NCBI RefSeq assembly: GCF_001517545.1
Contig: NZ_FBYA01000005.1
Span: forward strand, 56,174-120,173
DNA from: Limnohabitans sp. Rim47
Lineage (GTDB): Bacteria; Pseudomonadota; Gammaproteobacteria; Burkholderiales; Burkholderiaceae_C
Length of the DNA stretch: 64,000 bases
Reading direction: 5' to 3'
Shown here: positions 1 through 8,248 of the stretch, piece by piece
Position numbering within the stretch: the stretch's first letter is position 1
Layout: every line of letters begins with the position of its first letter
Notes under the pieces: generated by a model
Told to the model about the DNA's origin: nothing
The model's input: the letters and a program-made list of their open reading frames with translations, nothing else
The model's database searches: none
Position numbers and translations under genes: made by a program

Positions 1-366
1 AAAAAAGCCGTTGCAGCCAAAAAGCCCGCCGCTAAAAAAGCAGCTCCAGCTAAAAAAGCTGTAGCCGCCAAAAAGCCAGCAGCTAAAAAAGCAGCTCCAG
101 CTAAAAAAGCCGTTGCAGCCAAGAAGCCCGCAGCCAAAAAAGCTGCTGCTGCCAAAAAGCCAGCTGCTAAAAAAGCTGCCCCAGCCAAAAAAGCTGCTGC
201 TAAAAAAACCGCCGCTAAAAAGCCAGCCGCCAAAAAGCCAGCTGTGAAAAAAGCTGCTAAAAAACCTGCTGCAAAGAAGGCATCTAAAGCACCCGCTGCC
301 CCCGCTGCACAGACAACACTGAATCCACAAGCTGCATGGCCGTTTCCTTCGGCCGCCAAGCCCTGA
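1..366 (+). CDS. Histone H1-like Lys/Ala/Pro-rich protein, C-terminal part
   Basis: Frame 1 is open from the window edge to TGA at 364-366, giving 121 residues; the N-terminus lies outside the window. Nearly the whole fragment is tandem KKPAAKKAAPAKKA-type repeats made of Lys, Ala and Pro, followed by a short non-repetitive tail ending in WPFPSAAKP. This composition is that of bacterial histone H1-like proteins (AlaKP/HctB type), which bind DNA non-specifically through an unstructured basic tail and affect nucleoid compaction. The repeats are also near-repeats at DNA level, so the length may vary between strains. A rho-independent terminator follows. The family call rests on composition only, because no globular domain is visible. 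Confidence 0.75.
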   Translation, partial: KKAVAAKKPAAKKAAPAKKAVAAKKPAAKKAAPAKKAVAAKKPAAKKAAAAKKPAAKKAAPAKKAAAKKTAAKKPAAKKPAVKKAAKKPAAKKASKAPAAPAAQTTLNPQAAWPFPSAAKP

Positions 367-395
367 TTCAACCGTTAGACGCAAGTAGCGCTAGA

Positions 396-427
396 GCCCA
401 ATACTGGAAACGGTGTTGGGCTTTTTT
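396..427 (+). terminator. Rho-independent terminator of the histone H1-like gene
   Basis: GCCCAATAC (396-404) pairs with GTGTTGGGC (413-421), with one wobble pair and an 8-nt loop, and is followed by six T (422-427). It lies 30 nt after the stop codon. There is no T-run on the minus strand, so it probably serves only the plus-strand gene. Confidence 0.85.
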
Positions 428-478
428 GTGGACGGCCTTCAGGGACCGCGCAAGATACGGGCATTCAAGCCGCAGGGC

Positions 479-1327
479 TCAGGGGTAGAAGCTGAAAAGC
501 CGGTAACCCACTGGCGCTAAGCCAGCTTCGGGCGATAAATGGATGAGGCCATCCCAAACTTGAGCAGGCGCCAAAACACTTGGTGCACCCTGCTGTGACA
601 CCAGCAACACACGCCGCACCAGGACTTTGTCTTGAGCATCCAGCAGCGTCAACGTCAGTGCTGGCATCTGCAAGGTATGCGATGTGGCGTTGCGGACAGT
701 CCAGCCGAGCAGAAAACCAACATCGGTCGGCGTCAAACTGGAGTTCTCTATTACCACACCATCGCGAACTTGCACTGGCAAGATCTCGCAACCTAGAGAA
801 CGACAGGCCGCATGCAAAACGCGCGCAACACTCGGCTGCGTGGCAGCCAGCATGTGCCGTTCAATCCAGAGCCACTGGAGCGCAAGCGCCAACAGCAGTG
901 CAAACACAAACGAGATAGGCCACCAAGATCGCGGCGGGTGTGATGCAGCCAAGTGTGTGGCGGACCGAACCGATTCCCCCGAAAGCGCAGAGAAGGCTTC
1001 GGGCGGTAAAACCGAGGGAAGCGGCGGGCTGAAAGTCGACAGCGCCTCTTCAAAGGAGGCCACAACCGCTGTTGGCGATGAGGTCGGAGGCGGCGAACGG
1101 TCTTCTTGCTTCAACAATTCATCGATCACCAAGCGCTCAGCGACTTCTTGCGCAGGCATTACACCAAGGGCACTTGAGCTGAGGTCAGGCCATGCCACCA
1201 CCAGCCCAGTGCTGTCGAAAACATGTTGGCATTGTCCGCAGCGCAGCCAGCCTTGCGCGATCTTGATCTGATCGGACACCACTTGGTAGCTTGTGGCGCA
1301 AGCTGGGCAGCGGACAACCCAGCTCAT
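479..1327 (-). CDS. DUF3426 family zinc-ribbon membrane protein
   Basis: The protein begins MSWVVRCPACATSYQV and has a second pair in LRCGQCQHVF, giving the CxxC-x(n)-CxxC zinc ribbon of the MJ0042/DUF3426 type. A Pro/Ser-rich linker follows, then a single membrane segment (SFVFALLLALALQWLW) and a C-terminal domain with beta-strand character that matches DUF3426. The function is unknown; the topology suggests a cytoplasmic zinc finger tied to the inner membrane with an extracytoplasmic domain. I chose the ATG at 1327 because the ribbon starts right after it; a GTG at 1351 is in frame. It lies just downstream of prmA on the same strand, the usual Burkholderiales arrangement. Confidence 0.75.
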   Translation of the reverse strand: MSWVVRCPACATSYQVVSDQIKIAQGWLRCGQCQHVFDSTGLVVAWPDLSSSALGVMPAQEVAERLVIDELLKQEDRSPPPTSSPTAVVASFEEALSTFSPPLPSVLPPEAFSALSGESVRSATHLAASHPPRSWWPISFVFALLLALALQWLWIERHMLAATQPSVARVLHAACRSLGCEILPVQVRDGVVIENSSLTPTDVGFLLGWTVRNATSHTLQMPALTLTLLDAQDKVLVRRVLLVSQQGAPSVLAPAQVWDGLIHLSPEAGLAPVGYRLFSFYP

Positions 1328-1367
1328 GACATATTTTGGATCATGGGCCACGTCTGCACTGTGGTGT

Positions 1368-2264
1368 TCAAGCCGAAGCGGCAGGCGATGTCGCAGTCAT
1401 CAGTATCCAGCCGTCTTCGCTGTCAGCAACCACGAGTTCAATCCACGGTGCATAAGCGGCCTTGAGTTCATCGGCCTGTCGCTCCAAGATGCCCGCGAGC
1501 ACCAAGGAACCGCCCGAGGCCACATAAGAACACAACAGCGGAGCCAACACTTTGAGTGGTGTGGCCAAAATATTGGCAAGCACCGTTTGGTACTGCCCTT
1601 TTGCTTTGTCAGGCAAGCCAGCAAGCAGAACAACGCCATTGGCTTCGGCGTTCAAAACCGTGGACGTCACGGCCGCCTCATCAATGTCCACTGCATCGAT
1701 GTTCAAGGCACCGTATTTTGCAGCGCCGATGGCCAAAATACCGGATCCGCAACCGTAGTCCAAAACACGTTGACCTTGCACGCCATGCTGTGCAATCCAA
1801 CGCAAACACATGCGTGTTGTGGGATGCGTGCCCGTGCCAAAAGCCAGACCAGGGTCCAAACGAATGATCTGCCGCGCCTGTGCTGGCGGCTCGTGCCAGG
1901 TGGGCACAATCCAAAAATCGGGGGTGATTTCAACCGGCGCGAACTGCGACTGGGTCAAACGCACCCAATCCTGATCGGCAACGGCTTGAACACCCACGAC
2001 ACGACAGCCTTCAAAAAAGTCTTGTGCTAACAACAGTTGAACCGCTTCTTGGGCTTGGGACTCTTGTGCAAACAAGGCCACTATGCGCGAACGCTGCCAA
2101 CCGTCTTTGGGGGGTGGCATGCCGGGCTCACCAAACAAGGCCTGCTCCGCAGGGGTTTGGGCATCGGCATCTTCGACGGACACGCTCAAGGCATCAAGGG
2201 CATCCAACGCGTCGCTCAAGACGTCAACCCGGTCTTCCGGGCACAGCAAGCTCAGTTCAAACAT
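1368..2264 (-). CDS. prmA: Ribosomal protein L11 methyltransferase
   Basis: At 298 residues this matches the family length. It trimethylates ribosomal protein L11 using S-adenosylmethionine. An N-terminal substrate-recognition domain is followed by the Rossmann methyltransferase core with LDPGLAFGTGTHPTT, the SAM-binding motif VLDYGCGSGILAIGAAK, and the NILATPL motif. It starts 6 nt after the accC stop, so it is almost certainly co-transcribed with accBC. This accB-accC-prmA order is common in Burkholderiales. Confidence 0.95.
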   Translation of the reverse strand: MFELSLLCPEDRVDVLSDALDALDALSVSVEDADAQTPAEQALFGEPGMPPPKDGWQRSRIVALFAQESQAQEAVQLLLAQDFFEGCRVVGVQAVADQDWVRLTQSQFAPVEITPDFWIVPTWHEPPAQARQIIRLDPGLAFGTGTHPTTRMCLRWIAQHGVQGQRVLDYGCGSGILAIGAAKYGALNIDAVDIDEAAVTSTVLNAEANGVVLLAGLPDKAKGQYQTVLANILATPLKVLAPLLCSYVASGGSLVLAGILERQADELKAAYAPWIELVVADSEDGWILMTATSPAASA

Positions 2265-2270
2265 ACCGTC

Positions 2271-3620
2271 TCAGCGTTTGTGCTGGCTCAGCCAGTGTTC
2301 AAGGTAGTGGATGTTGGTGCCACCTTGCATGAATTTGGCATCCACCATCAGCTCGCGGTGCAGCGGGATGTTGGTGTTGATGCCTTCGATCACCGTCTCA
2401 TTCAAGGCGGTCTGCATGCGCGCCAAGGCCTGCTCGCGGGTGTCGCCATGAACGATCAACTTGCCGATCATCGAGTCGTAGTTCGGGGGCACGAAGTAGT
2501 TGTTGTAAACGTGTGAATCCACCCGCACACCCGGCCCGCCAGGCATGTGCCAAGACGTCACACGACCAGGCGATGGCGTGAACTTGAAGGGGTCTTCAGC
2601 GTTGATGCGGCATTCAATGGCATGGCCACGGATTTCGATTTGTTTCTGCGTGAAGGGCAGTTTTTCTCCCGCTGCCACCATGATCTGTGTCTTCACAATG
2701 TCAACGCCTGTGACCCATTCGGTGACCGGATGCTCGACCTGCACACGGGTGTTCATCTCAATGAAATAGAACTCGCCGTTTTCGTACAAAAACTCAAAAG
2801 TACCGGCACCGCGGTAATTGATCTTCTTGCAAGCAGCCACGCAGCGTTCACCAATTTTCTCGATCAGCTTGCGAGGAATGCCCGGCGCAGGCGCTTCTTC
2901 GATCACTTTTTGGTGACGCCGCTGCATGGAGCAGTCACGCTCGCCCAAGTAAACCGCATTCTTGTGCTTGTCAGCCAGGATCTGGATTTCGACGTGCCTT
3001 GGGTTCTGCAGAAATTTTTCCATGTAGACCGCAGGGTTGCCAAAAGCAGCACCGGCTTCGGCCTTGGTCATCTGAACCGCATTGATCAGGGCCGCTTCGG
3101 TGTGTACCACGCGCATGCCACGACCACCGCCGCCACCGGCCGCCTTGATGATGACGGGGTAGCCCACTGATTTGGCAATGCGGCGAATTTGAACCGGATC
3201 GTCGGGCAATTCACCCTCAGAGCCAGGCACGCAAGGCACGCCCGCACGAATCATGGCCTGCTTGGCAGACACCTTGTCACCCATGATGCGAATCGACTCG
3301 GGTGTAGGGCCGATGAACTGAAAGCCGCTTTTTTCGACGCGCTCGGCGAAGTCGGCGTTCTCGCTCAGAAACCCGTAGCCCGGATGAATCGCCTCGGCAT
3401 CGGTCACTTCGGCCGCCGAAATGATGGCGGGCATATTGAGATAGCTCAAAGCAGAAGCCGCAGGGCCAATACACACCGCTTCTTCGGCCAACTTCACGTA
3501 TTTAGCGTCTTTGTCAGCCTCGGAATACACCATAACCGCTTTGACGCCCAACTCTCGGCATGCGCGCTGGATGCGTAAAGCGATCTCACCACGGTTGGCC
3601 ACCAGGATTTTCTTGAACAT
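2271..3620 (-). CDS. accC: Acetyl-CoA carboxylase, biotin carboxylase subunit
   Basis: At 449 residues this is full length. It carboxylates biotin on AccB using ATP and bicarbonate, the first half-reaction of malonyl-CoA formation for fatty acid synthesis. Visible are the N-terminal FKKILVANRGEIALR signature, the ATP-grasp glycine loop KAAGGGGGRGMRV, the RDCSMQRRHQKVIEEAPAP segment, and the catalytic EMNTRVQVEHPVTE motif. It lies 15 nt downstream of accB on the same strand, with GGGGA as a plausible ribosome binding site. Nothing looks unusual. Confidence 0.98.
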   Translation of the reverse strand: MFKKILVANRGEIALRIQRACRELGVKAVMVYSEADKDAKYVKLAEEAVCIGPAASALSYLNMPAIISAAEVTDAEAIHPGYGFLSENADFAERVEKSGFQFIGPTPESIRIMGDKVSAKQAMIRAGVPCVPGSEGELPDDPVQIRRIAKSVGYPVIIKAAGGGGGRGMRVVHTEAALINAVQMTKAEAGAAFGNPAVYMEKFLQNPRHVEIQILADKHKNAVYLGERDCSMQRRHQKVIEEAPAPGIPRKLIEKIGERCVAACKKINYRGAGTFEFLYENGEFYFIEMNTRVQVEHPVTEWVTGVDIVKTQIMVAAGEKLPFTQKQIEIRGHAIECRINAEDPFKFTPSPGRVTSWHMPGGPGVRVDSHVYNNYFVPPNYDSMIGKLIVHGDTREQALARMQTALNETVIEGINTNIPLHRELMVDAKFMQGGTNIHYLEHWLSQHKR

Positions 3621-3635
3621 GAAATCCCCGTTTGC

Positions 3636-4082
3636 TTATTCGACGATGAACAAAGGCTGACCGTATTCAACCGCCTGGCCGTTTTCGCACAGGATTTGCG
3701 TCACAGTACCGGCCTTGTCGGATTCGATCTCATTGAGAATTTTCATGGCTTCGATGATGCACAAAGTGTCACCCTCCTTGACCACTGAGCCGATTTGGAT
3801 GAAGGGCGCAGCACCAGGGCTGGAAGAGCGATAGAACGTGCCGACCATGGGTGATTTGACGGGGTGCCCGGTAGGCGCTGCAGGTACCTCTGCTGGCGCA
3901 GCTGCGGCGACGACAGGTGCCGCCACCGTGGCCACGGGTGCCGCTTGTTGCATCACCATGGGCGCCGCAACACCCATGCTTTTGACAATTCGAACCTTGC
4001 CTTCGGCTTCGGTGATTTCGAGCTCCGAGACGTTGGAATCCGATACCAAGTCAATCAATGTTTTCAGTTTGCGCAAATCCAT
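3636..4082 (-). CDS. accB: Acetyl-CoA carboxylase biotin carboxyl carrier protein
   Basis: At 148 residues this has the normal BCCP length. The C-terminal biotinyl domain holds the biotinylation motif EAMKILNEIESD with the acceptor lysine; an Ala/Pro/Val-rich linker joins it to the N-terminal part (MDLRKLKTLIDLVSDSN). It carries biotin between AccC and the carboxyltransferase AccAD. GGAGG stands 5 nt before the ATG. It is the first gene of accB-accC-prmA; the 161 nt upstream to tlpA probably hold its promoter. In many Burkholderiales aroQ lies directly upstream, and it is missing here. Confidence 0.97.
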   Translation of the reverse strand: MDLRKLKTLIDLVSDSNVSELEITEAEGKVRIVKSMGVAAPMVMQQAAPVATVAAPVVAAAAPAEVPAAPTGHPVKSPMVGTFYRSSSPGAAPFIQIGSVVKEGDTLCIIEAMKILNEIESDKAGTVTQILCENGQAVEYGQPLFIVE

Positions 4083-4243
4083 AGATCCTCCATTGCTGTA
4101 AGCACATGTAATGGGTCGAATTTACACCAATTTTCATCAAAACAACTCAAAACTGCACCCATTCAGCGCCGCTGAAGCTTTAATTCACGCAGATTTGCTC
4201 GAATTCTTTGTCGAAACAGCGGCCAAACAAGCCGTTGCCGAGG

Positions 4244-4804
4244 TCAAGCGGCAGCAGCGCGCCATTGGACCAAGTCATCTTGCGACAGCTGCCCCATCTT
4301 TTGTCGCCAAATAGTGCCATCTGCCTTGAAAAACACCGTAAAGGGCAGACCACCCGCAGCATTGCCCAATGATTTAGACAGATCGGTCCCCGCCAAACCT
4401 GCCATGGCGATGGGAAAACCCAACGGTTGTCGCACCAAAAAACGGCGCACAGCACTGGGCTGGTCGATGGCCACTGCGACCACTTGATGACCGTTGACAG
4501 CATGTTCACGCCAAAAAGCGTCAATCATGGGCAACTCATCGATGCAAGGGGGGCACCAAGTGGCCCAAAAGTTCAGTAACAGCGGCTTCCCCTTGAACTC
4601 GGCCATTCCCAACATCTCTCCTGCTGGGGTTTCAAATTGTTGCGCCCAAAACGGGTGGCTAGCAACTTCGTTAACCGCTTGGGGCTGGTAACGCCACAAG
4701 GCGAGCCCAGCGCCGGCCACGGCAGCCGCTGCACCAGCACCTAAAACCAGGTTGCGCCTCGAAGCACCAAAGGTTTGATTGTTCATGTCCAAATTGTGAT
4801 TCAT
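4244..4804 (-). CDS. TlpA-family thiol:disulfide oxidoreductase
   Basis: This 186-residue protein has an N-terminal membrane anchor or signal (NLVLGAGAAAAVAGAGLALW) preceded by an Arg pair, then a thioredoxin fold with active site FWATWCPPCIDELP, the cis-Pro region (GFPIAMAG) and the C-terminal strand. TlpA/ResA-like proteins face the periplasm and reduce disulfides, often for cytochrome maturation. Its ATG overlaps the stop of the upstream hypothetical gene (ATGA), indicating translational coupling. The exact substrate cannot be deduced here. Confidence 0.88.
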   Translation of the reverse strand: MNHNLDMNNQTFGASRRNLVLGAGAAAAVAGAGLALWRYQPQAVNEVASHPFWAQQFETPAGEMLGMAEFKGKPLLLNFWATWCPPCIDELPMIDAFWREHAVNGHQVVAVAIDQPSAVRRFLVRQPLGFPIAMAGLAGTDLSKSLGNAAGGLPFTVFFKADGTIWRQKMGQLSQDDLVQWRAAAA

Positions 4805-5385
4805 GCGGCCAACAGTCGCTTCAATGCGTCCAAATCCCCTCTGGGCGAGCGGCCTTGGGCATCAGGCAACAGAGCACCGCGCAGATCGTCCAGGTCGTAA
4901 ATGCGCAGGTGCACCCCCACATCTTCGTTCAAAGCTTCACAAAAACTGTGCACGCTCAGCACATCTACATCGTCCCCATGCAGGCCACGCACCGTCTGGA
5001 CTTCATAGCGCTCGTTACGGTTAATCAACGCAATTTCGGCCGACTTAGGGTCATCACAAAACAAGGCCAAATCGATGTCGCACAAACGTGTGGCCCAGCC
5101 TTGCCACACCGCACCGCCCAAATGCGGGCGAAACTCGGCCAGCCGCCGCATCCAGACCTGCGCCAATTCCCGCAAAGCCTGCAACTCCCTAGGCTGTGTG
5201 TCGGCGCAAAACAAGGCGATGTAGTCCCGCACCTCGGCCTCAACCACATCATTCGTCGGCAAGGCGGTGCGGCCGGGCAAGCCCAGCGCTTTGAGTGCGC
5301 GGTGCTTGGCCGGGCCAAAGGCCAAGCCTTCTTCGACCACCATACGAGCAGCGGTGGCAGCGATTTCAAGAGCGACATCGTTCAT
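4801..5385 (-). CDS. Conserved hypothetical protein
   Basis: I do not recognise a named family. This 194-residue soluble protein has a helical N-terminus (IAATAARMVVEEGLAFG) and a central CDIDLALFCDDPK stretch that faintly recalls nucleotidyltransferase-like acidic motifs, which is not enough for a call. There is no signal peptide or membrane segment. It is coupled to tlpA by a 4-nt overlap and is divergent from mpl, with 59 nt between the two starts. I chose the ATG at 5385; a TTG lies two codons upstream. Confidence 0.7.
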   Translation of the reverse strand: MNDVALEIAATAARMVVEEGLAFGPAKHRALKALGLPGRTALPTNDVVEAEVRDYIALFCADTQPRELQALRELAQVWMRRLAEFRPHLGGAVWQGWATRLCDIDLALFCDDPKSAEIALINRNERYEVQTVRGLHGDDVDVLSVHSFCEALNEDVGVHLRIYDLDDLRGALLPDAQGRSPRGDLDALKRLLAA

Positions 5386-5444
5386 GGGCAACGATTGTGC
5401 CCGGGTGGATGCGTGGCTCGGTTGCTGCCCCCTAAAATCTCCCT

Positions 5445-6827
5445 ATGCATATTCATATTCTGGGCATTTGTGGCACCTTCATGGGTGGTTTGGCAGCACT
5501 GGCACGCGAAGCCGGTCATCGGGTCACGGGCTGTGACGCAGGCGTTTACCCGCCCATGAGCGACCAACTTCGGGCCTTGGGAATCGACCTGATCGAAGGC
5601 TTTGGCGTTGACCAGATGAACCTCAAGCCCGACATGTACGTGATTGGCAACGTCGTCAGCCGTGCTCGATTGAGCGATGGCAACCCCAAATTTCCTCTGA
5701 TGGAAGCCATTCTGGAGACTGGCGCCCCCTACACCAGCGGCCCGCAATGGCTGGCCGAGCACGTGCTGCAAGGCAAGCATGTGCTGGCAGTGGCGGGAAC
5801 CCACGGTAAAACCACCACCACCTCGATGCTGGCATGGGTGTTAGAGCAAGCCGGACTGCAACCGGGCTTTCTGGTGGGTGGCGTGCCACTCAATTTCGGC
5901 GTCTCAGCACGGCTCGGTGGTGGACAGTATTTCGTCATCGAAGCAGACGAATACGACACGGCGTTTTTCGACAAGCGCAGCAAATTCGTGCACTACCGCC
6001 CACGCACCGCGATCCTGAACAACCTGGAGTTCGACCACGCCGACATCTTTGATGACCTGGCCGCCATCGAGCGTCAGTTTCACCACCTGGTACGCACCGT
6101 GCCCGGCTCGGGCCGCGTGGTGGTCAACGGGCTGGAAGAGAGCCTCACCCGCGTGCTGGCGCAAGGCTGCTGGAGCGAGGTTCGCACTTTTGGTGCGGCC
6201 GTGAGCGACTTTGTTGCCGAAGGAGAACCGTCGGATTTCAATGTGCAGCAAGCCGGAAAAACGGTGGCCAATGTGCAATGGACCATCGGCGGTGTGCACA
6301 ACCAACTCAACGCACTGGCCACCATCGCCGCAGCTGAGCATGTGGGCGTGAGTCCCGCCACAGCGGCGCAAGCACTGGCCACTTTTGAAAATGTCAAACG
6401 CCGCATGGAAGTGCGCGGCACCGTCCCATTTAAAGGCGGGGGCATCACCGTTTATGACGACTTTGCCCACCACCCCACCGCCATTCGCACCACCGTCAAT
6501 GGCCTGCGCCGCCAGGTGGGCAAGGCCAGAATCTTGGCGATTTTCGAACCACGCAGCAACACAATGAAGCTTGGCACCATGAAAGCCCAACTGCCCTGGA
6601 GTCTGGAAGAAGCCGACCTGGCCTTTTGCCATTCGGGCGGCCTGGACTGGGATGCCCAAGCCACCCTCGCGTCCATGGGCTCGCGAGCGCAAGTGGGCGC
6701 CAACATTGACGAGGTGATTGCGCAGGTGCTGGCGCAAGTACAGCCCGGCGACCATTTGCTGTGCATGAGCAATGGCGGCTTTGGCGGCATTCATGCCAAA
6801 TTGCTGCAAGCACTGCAAACCCACTGA
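5445..6827 (+). CDS. mpl: UDP-MurNAc:L-Ala-gamma-D-Glu-meso-DAP ligase (muropeptide recycling)
   Basis: At 460 residues this is a Mur-ligase family enzyme. It attaches recycled murein tripeptide to UDP-MurNAc. The sequence begins MHIHILGICGTFMGG, typical of Mpl rather than MurC, and has the P-loop AVAGTHGKTTTTSML, the central IEADEYDTAFFDKRSKF, DDFAHHPTA, and IFEPRSNTMK near the C-terminus. It is the only plus-strand gene in this part of the window, transcribed away from the tlpA block and towards aroG. No strong Shine-Dalgarno sequence is visible upstream. Confidence 0.96.
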   Translation: MHIHILGICGTFMGGLAALAREAGHRVTGCDAGVYPPMSDQLRALGIDLIEGFGVDQMNLKPDMYVIGNVVSRARLSDGNPKFPLMEAILETGAPYTSGPQWLAEHVLQGKHVLAVAGTHGKTTTTSMLAWVLEQAGLQPGFLVGGVPLNFGVSARLGGGQYFVIEADEYDTAFFDKRSKFVHYRPRTAILNNLEFDHADIFDDLAAIERQFHHLVRTVPGSGRVVVNGLEESLTRVLAQGCWSEVRTFGAAVSDFVAEGEPSDFNVQQAGKTVANVQWTIGGVHNQLNALATIAAAEHVGVSPATAAQALATFENVKRRMEVRGTVPFKGGGITVYDDFAHHPTAIRTTVNGLRRQVGKARILAIFEPRSNTMKLGTMKAQLPWSLEEADLAFCHSGGLDWDAQATLASMGSRAQVGANIDEVIAQVLAQVQPGDHLLCMSNGGFGGIHAKLLQALQTH

Positions 6828-6870
6828 ACCACCGGGTCTTCCGCGGGAGCAAGCCCCCCGCTCGCGAAGG

Positions 6871-7992
6871 TCAGCGGGCGCGCCGAACCTTCACCGCATC
6901 CGACAACACTTGCAGCACGCCTTCGCTGTCGTCCCAGCCGATGCAAGCGTCAGTGATGCTTTGGCCGTAGTTCAGTTTCGACACATCGTCCTTGCCGGGG
7001 GTGAACTTCTGGGCGCCGTCCACCAAGTGGCTCTCGACCATGACGCCAAAGACTTGGCGTGAGCCGCCACTGATCTGCACCGCGATGTCTTTGGCCACGT
7101 CGATCTGACGCTCGTGCTTTTTGCTGCTGTTGGCATGGCTGCAGTCCACCATCAAGGTGGCCGGCAGCTTGGCCGCTTCGAGCTCCTTGCACGCAGCTGC
7201 CACGCTTTCGGCATCGTAGTTGGGGGCCTTGCCGCCCCGCAAAATCACATGGCAATCCTGGTTGCCCTGCGTCTGCACGATGGCGACCTGGCCGTTTTTG
7301 TGGACCGACAAAAAGTGGTGCCCACGCGCTGCGGCCTGGATCGCGTCGGTCGCGATTTTGATGTTGCCGTCCGTTCCGTTTTTGAAGCCGATGGGGGCCG
7401 ACAAGCCCGAAGCCAGCTCGCGGTGCACCTGACTTTCCGTCGTGCGCGCACCGATGGCACCCCAACTGATGAGGTCGCCGATGTACTGGGGCGAGATCAC
7501 GTCCAGAAACTCACTGCCTGCAGGCAGGCCCTGGCGATTGATCTCGATCAGCAACTGGCGTGCGATGCGCAGGCCTTCGTCGATGCGGTAGCTCTCGTCG
7601 AGGTAGGGGTCGTTGATCAGGCCCTTCCAGCCCACGGTGGTGCGGGGTTTTTCGAAGTACACGCGCATCACGACTTCGAGCGTGTCGGCGTATTTCTCAC
7701 GCAAGGGCTTCAGGCGGCGGGCGTAGTCAAGTGCCGCAGCCGGATCGTGGATGGAGCAAGGGCCGATGATGACCAGCAAGCGATCGTCCTTGCCGTGCAC
7801 GATATTGGCGATCGATTGGCGGGTTTTGGAAATCAGGGTTTCCGTGGCGGTGCCGGCAATCGGGAAAAACCGAATCAAATGTTCGGGCGGTGGGAGCACG
7901 GTGATGTCCTTGATGCGTTCGTCGTCGGTCTGGCCGGTGCGGTCAACAGCATTCGGATACCCAGCGTCTGGGGCTGTGGTTTTGGCGTTCAT
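6871..7992 (-). CDS. aroG: 3-deoxy-7-phosphoheptulonate (DAHP) synthase, class I
   Basis: This 373-residue type I DAHP synthase condenses phosphoenolpyruvate with erythrose 4-phosphate, the first step of the shikimate pathway. Motifs are IIGPCSIHDPAAALDYA, EVVMRVYFEKPRTTVGWKG, GARTTESQVHRELASGL, KNGTDGN, and the metal-ligand-containing VDCSHANSSK. The ATG at 7992 is chosen because GAGGAG stands 6-8 nt upstream and the homology begins there; an in-frame extension to 8118 overlaps the attenuator and is not credible. Expression is very probably controlled by the leader peptide at 8079-8153 and terminator at 8023-8055. Confidence 0.97.
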   Translation of the reverse strand: MNAKTTAPDAGYPNAVDRTGQTDDERIKDITVLPPPEHLIRFFPIAGTATETLISKTRQSIANIVHGKDDRLLVIIGPCSIHDPAAALDYARRLKPLREKYADTLEVVMRVYFEKPRTTVGWKGLINDPYLDESYRIDEGLRIARQLLIEINRQGLPAGSEFLDVISPQYIGDLISWGAIGARTTESQVHRELASGLSAPIGFKNGTDGNIKIATDAIQAAARGHHFLSVHKNGQVAIVQTQGNQDCHVILRGGKAPNYDAESVAAACKELEAAKLPATLMVDCSHANSSKKHERQIDVAKDIAVQISGGSRQVFGVMVESHLVDGAQKFTPGKDDVSKLNYGQSITDACIGWDDSEGVLQVLSDAVKVRRAR

Positions 7993-8022
7993 TGTGGACT
8001 CCTCAGATTGAAAAAACAGGTG

Positions 8023-8055
8023 AAAAAAAACCGCCGGGCTTTGAGGCTCCGGCGG
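8023..8055 (-). terminator. Attenuator: intrinsic terminator in the aroG leader
   Basis: Read on the minus strand, CCGCCGG(a)GC pairs with GCCCGGCGG around a six-base loop (8031-8055), followed by eight U (8023-8030), only about 30 nt before the aroG start codon. A terminator directly upstream of the gene it would silence is the mark of attenuation. The 5' arm CCGCCGG (8049-8055) can also pair with CTGGCGG (8098-8104) inside the leader peptide gene, which would act as an antiterminator. The pairing was worked out by eye. Confidence 0.85.
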
Positions 8056-8078
8056 TATGTATCGAGATGTTCGGGTGC

Positions 8079-8153
8079 TTATGCGCTCGCCTCTCGTCCG
8101 CCAGGGACTGAGAACCAAAAATAAAAAAAGTAAAAGGTGATGCGCGAAGACAT
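8079..8153 (-). CDS. aroG leader peptide (aromatic-rich attenuation peptide)
   Basis: This 24-codon ORF begins MSSRIT, runs through the uninterrupted aromatic block FYFFYFWF at residues 7-14, and ends at TAA 24 nt before the terminator hairpin. Eight consecutive Phe/Tyr/Trp codons covering all three end products of the pathway, followed by a terminator and then DAHP synthase, is the architecture of amino-acid attenuation as known for trp, phe and his operons. Starvation for any aromatic amino acid should stall the ribosome in the block and favour the antiterminator. There is no clear Shine-Dalgarno; TACATT lies 6 nt before the ATG, so a nearly leaderless transcript is possible (inference). 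Confidence 0.8.
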   Translation of the reverse strand: MSSRITFYFFYFWFSVPGGREASA

Positions 8154-8248
8154 GGGTTCAATGTAGCACAGCCAGATGACGGTTCCTGACAAGCGGGCAC
8201 AGGGACAAACCCCGAGACCCGCCAAGCGACATCAGCTCAGGCCCATGC

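Noticed and set aside
6828..6870. Hairpin-like sequence between mpl and aroG as a terminator
   Set aside because: The arms pair only with bulges and there is no T-run on either strand.
7993..8118. N-terminal extension of aroG
   Set aside because: The longer frame crosses the attenuator hairpin, has no family similarity and lacks the good ribosome binding site present before 7992.
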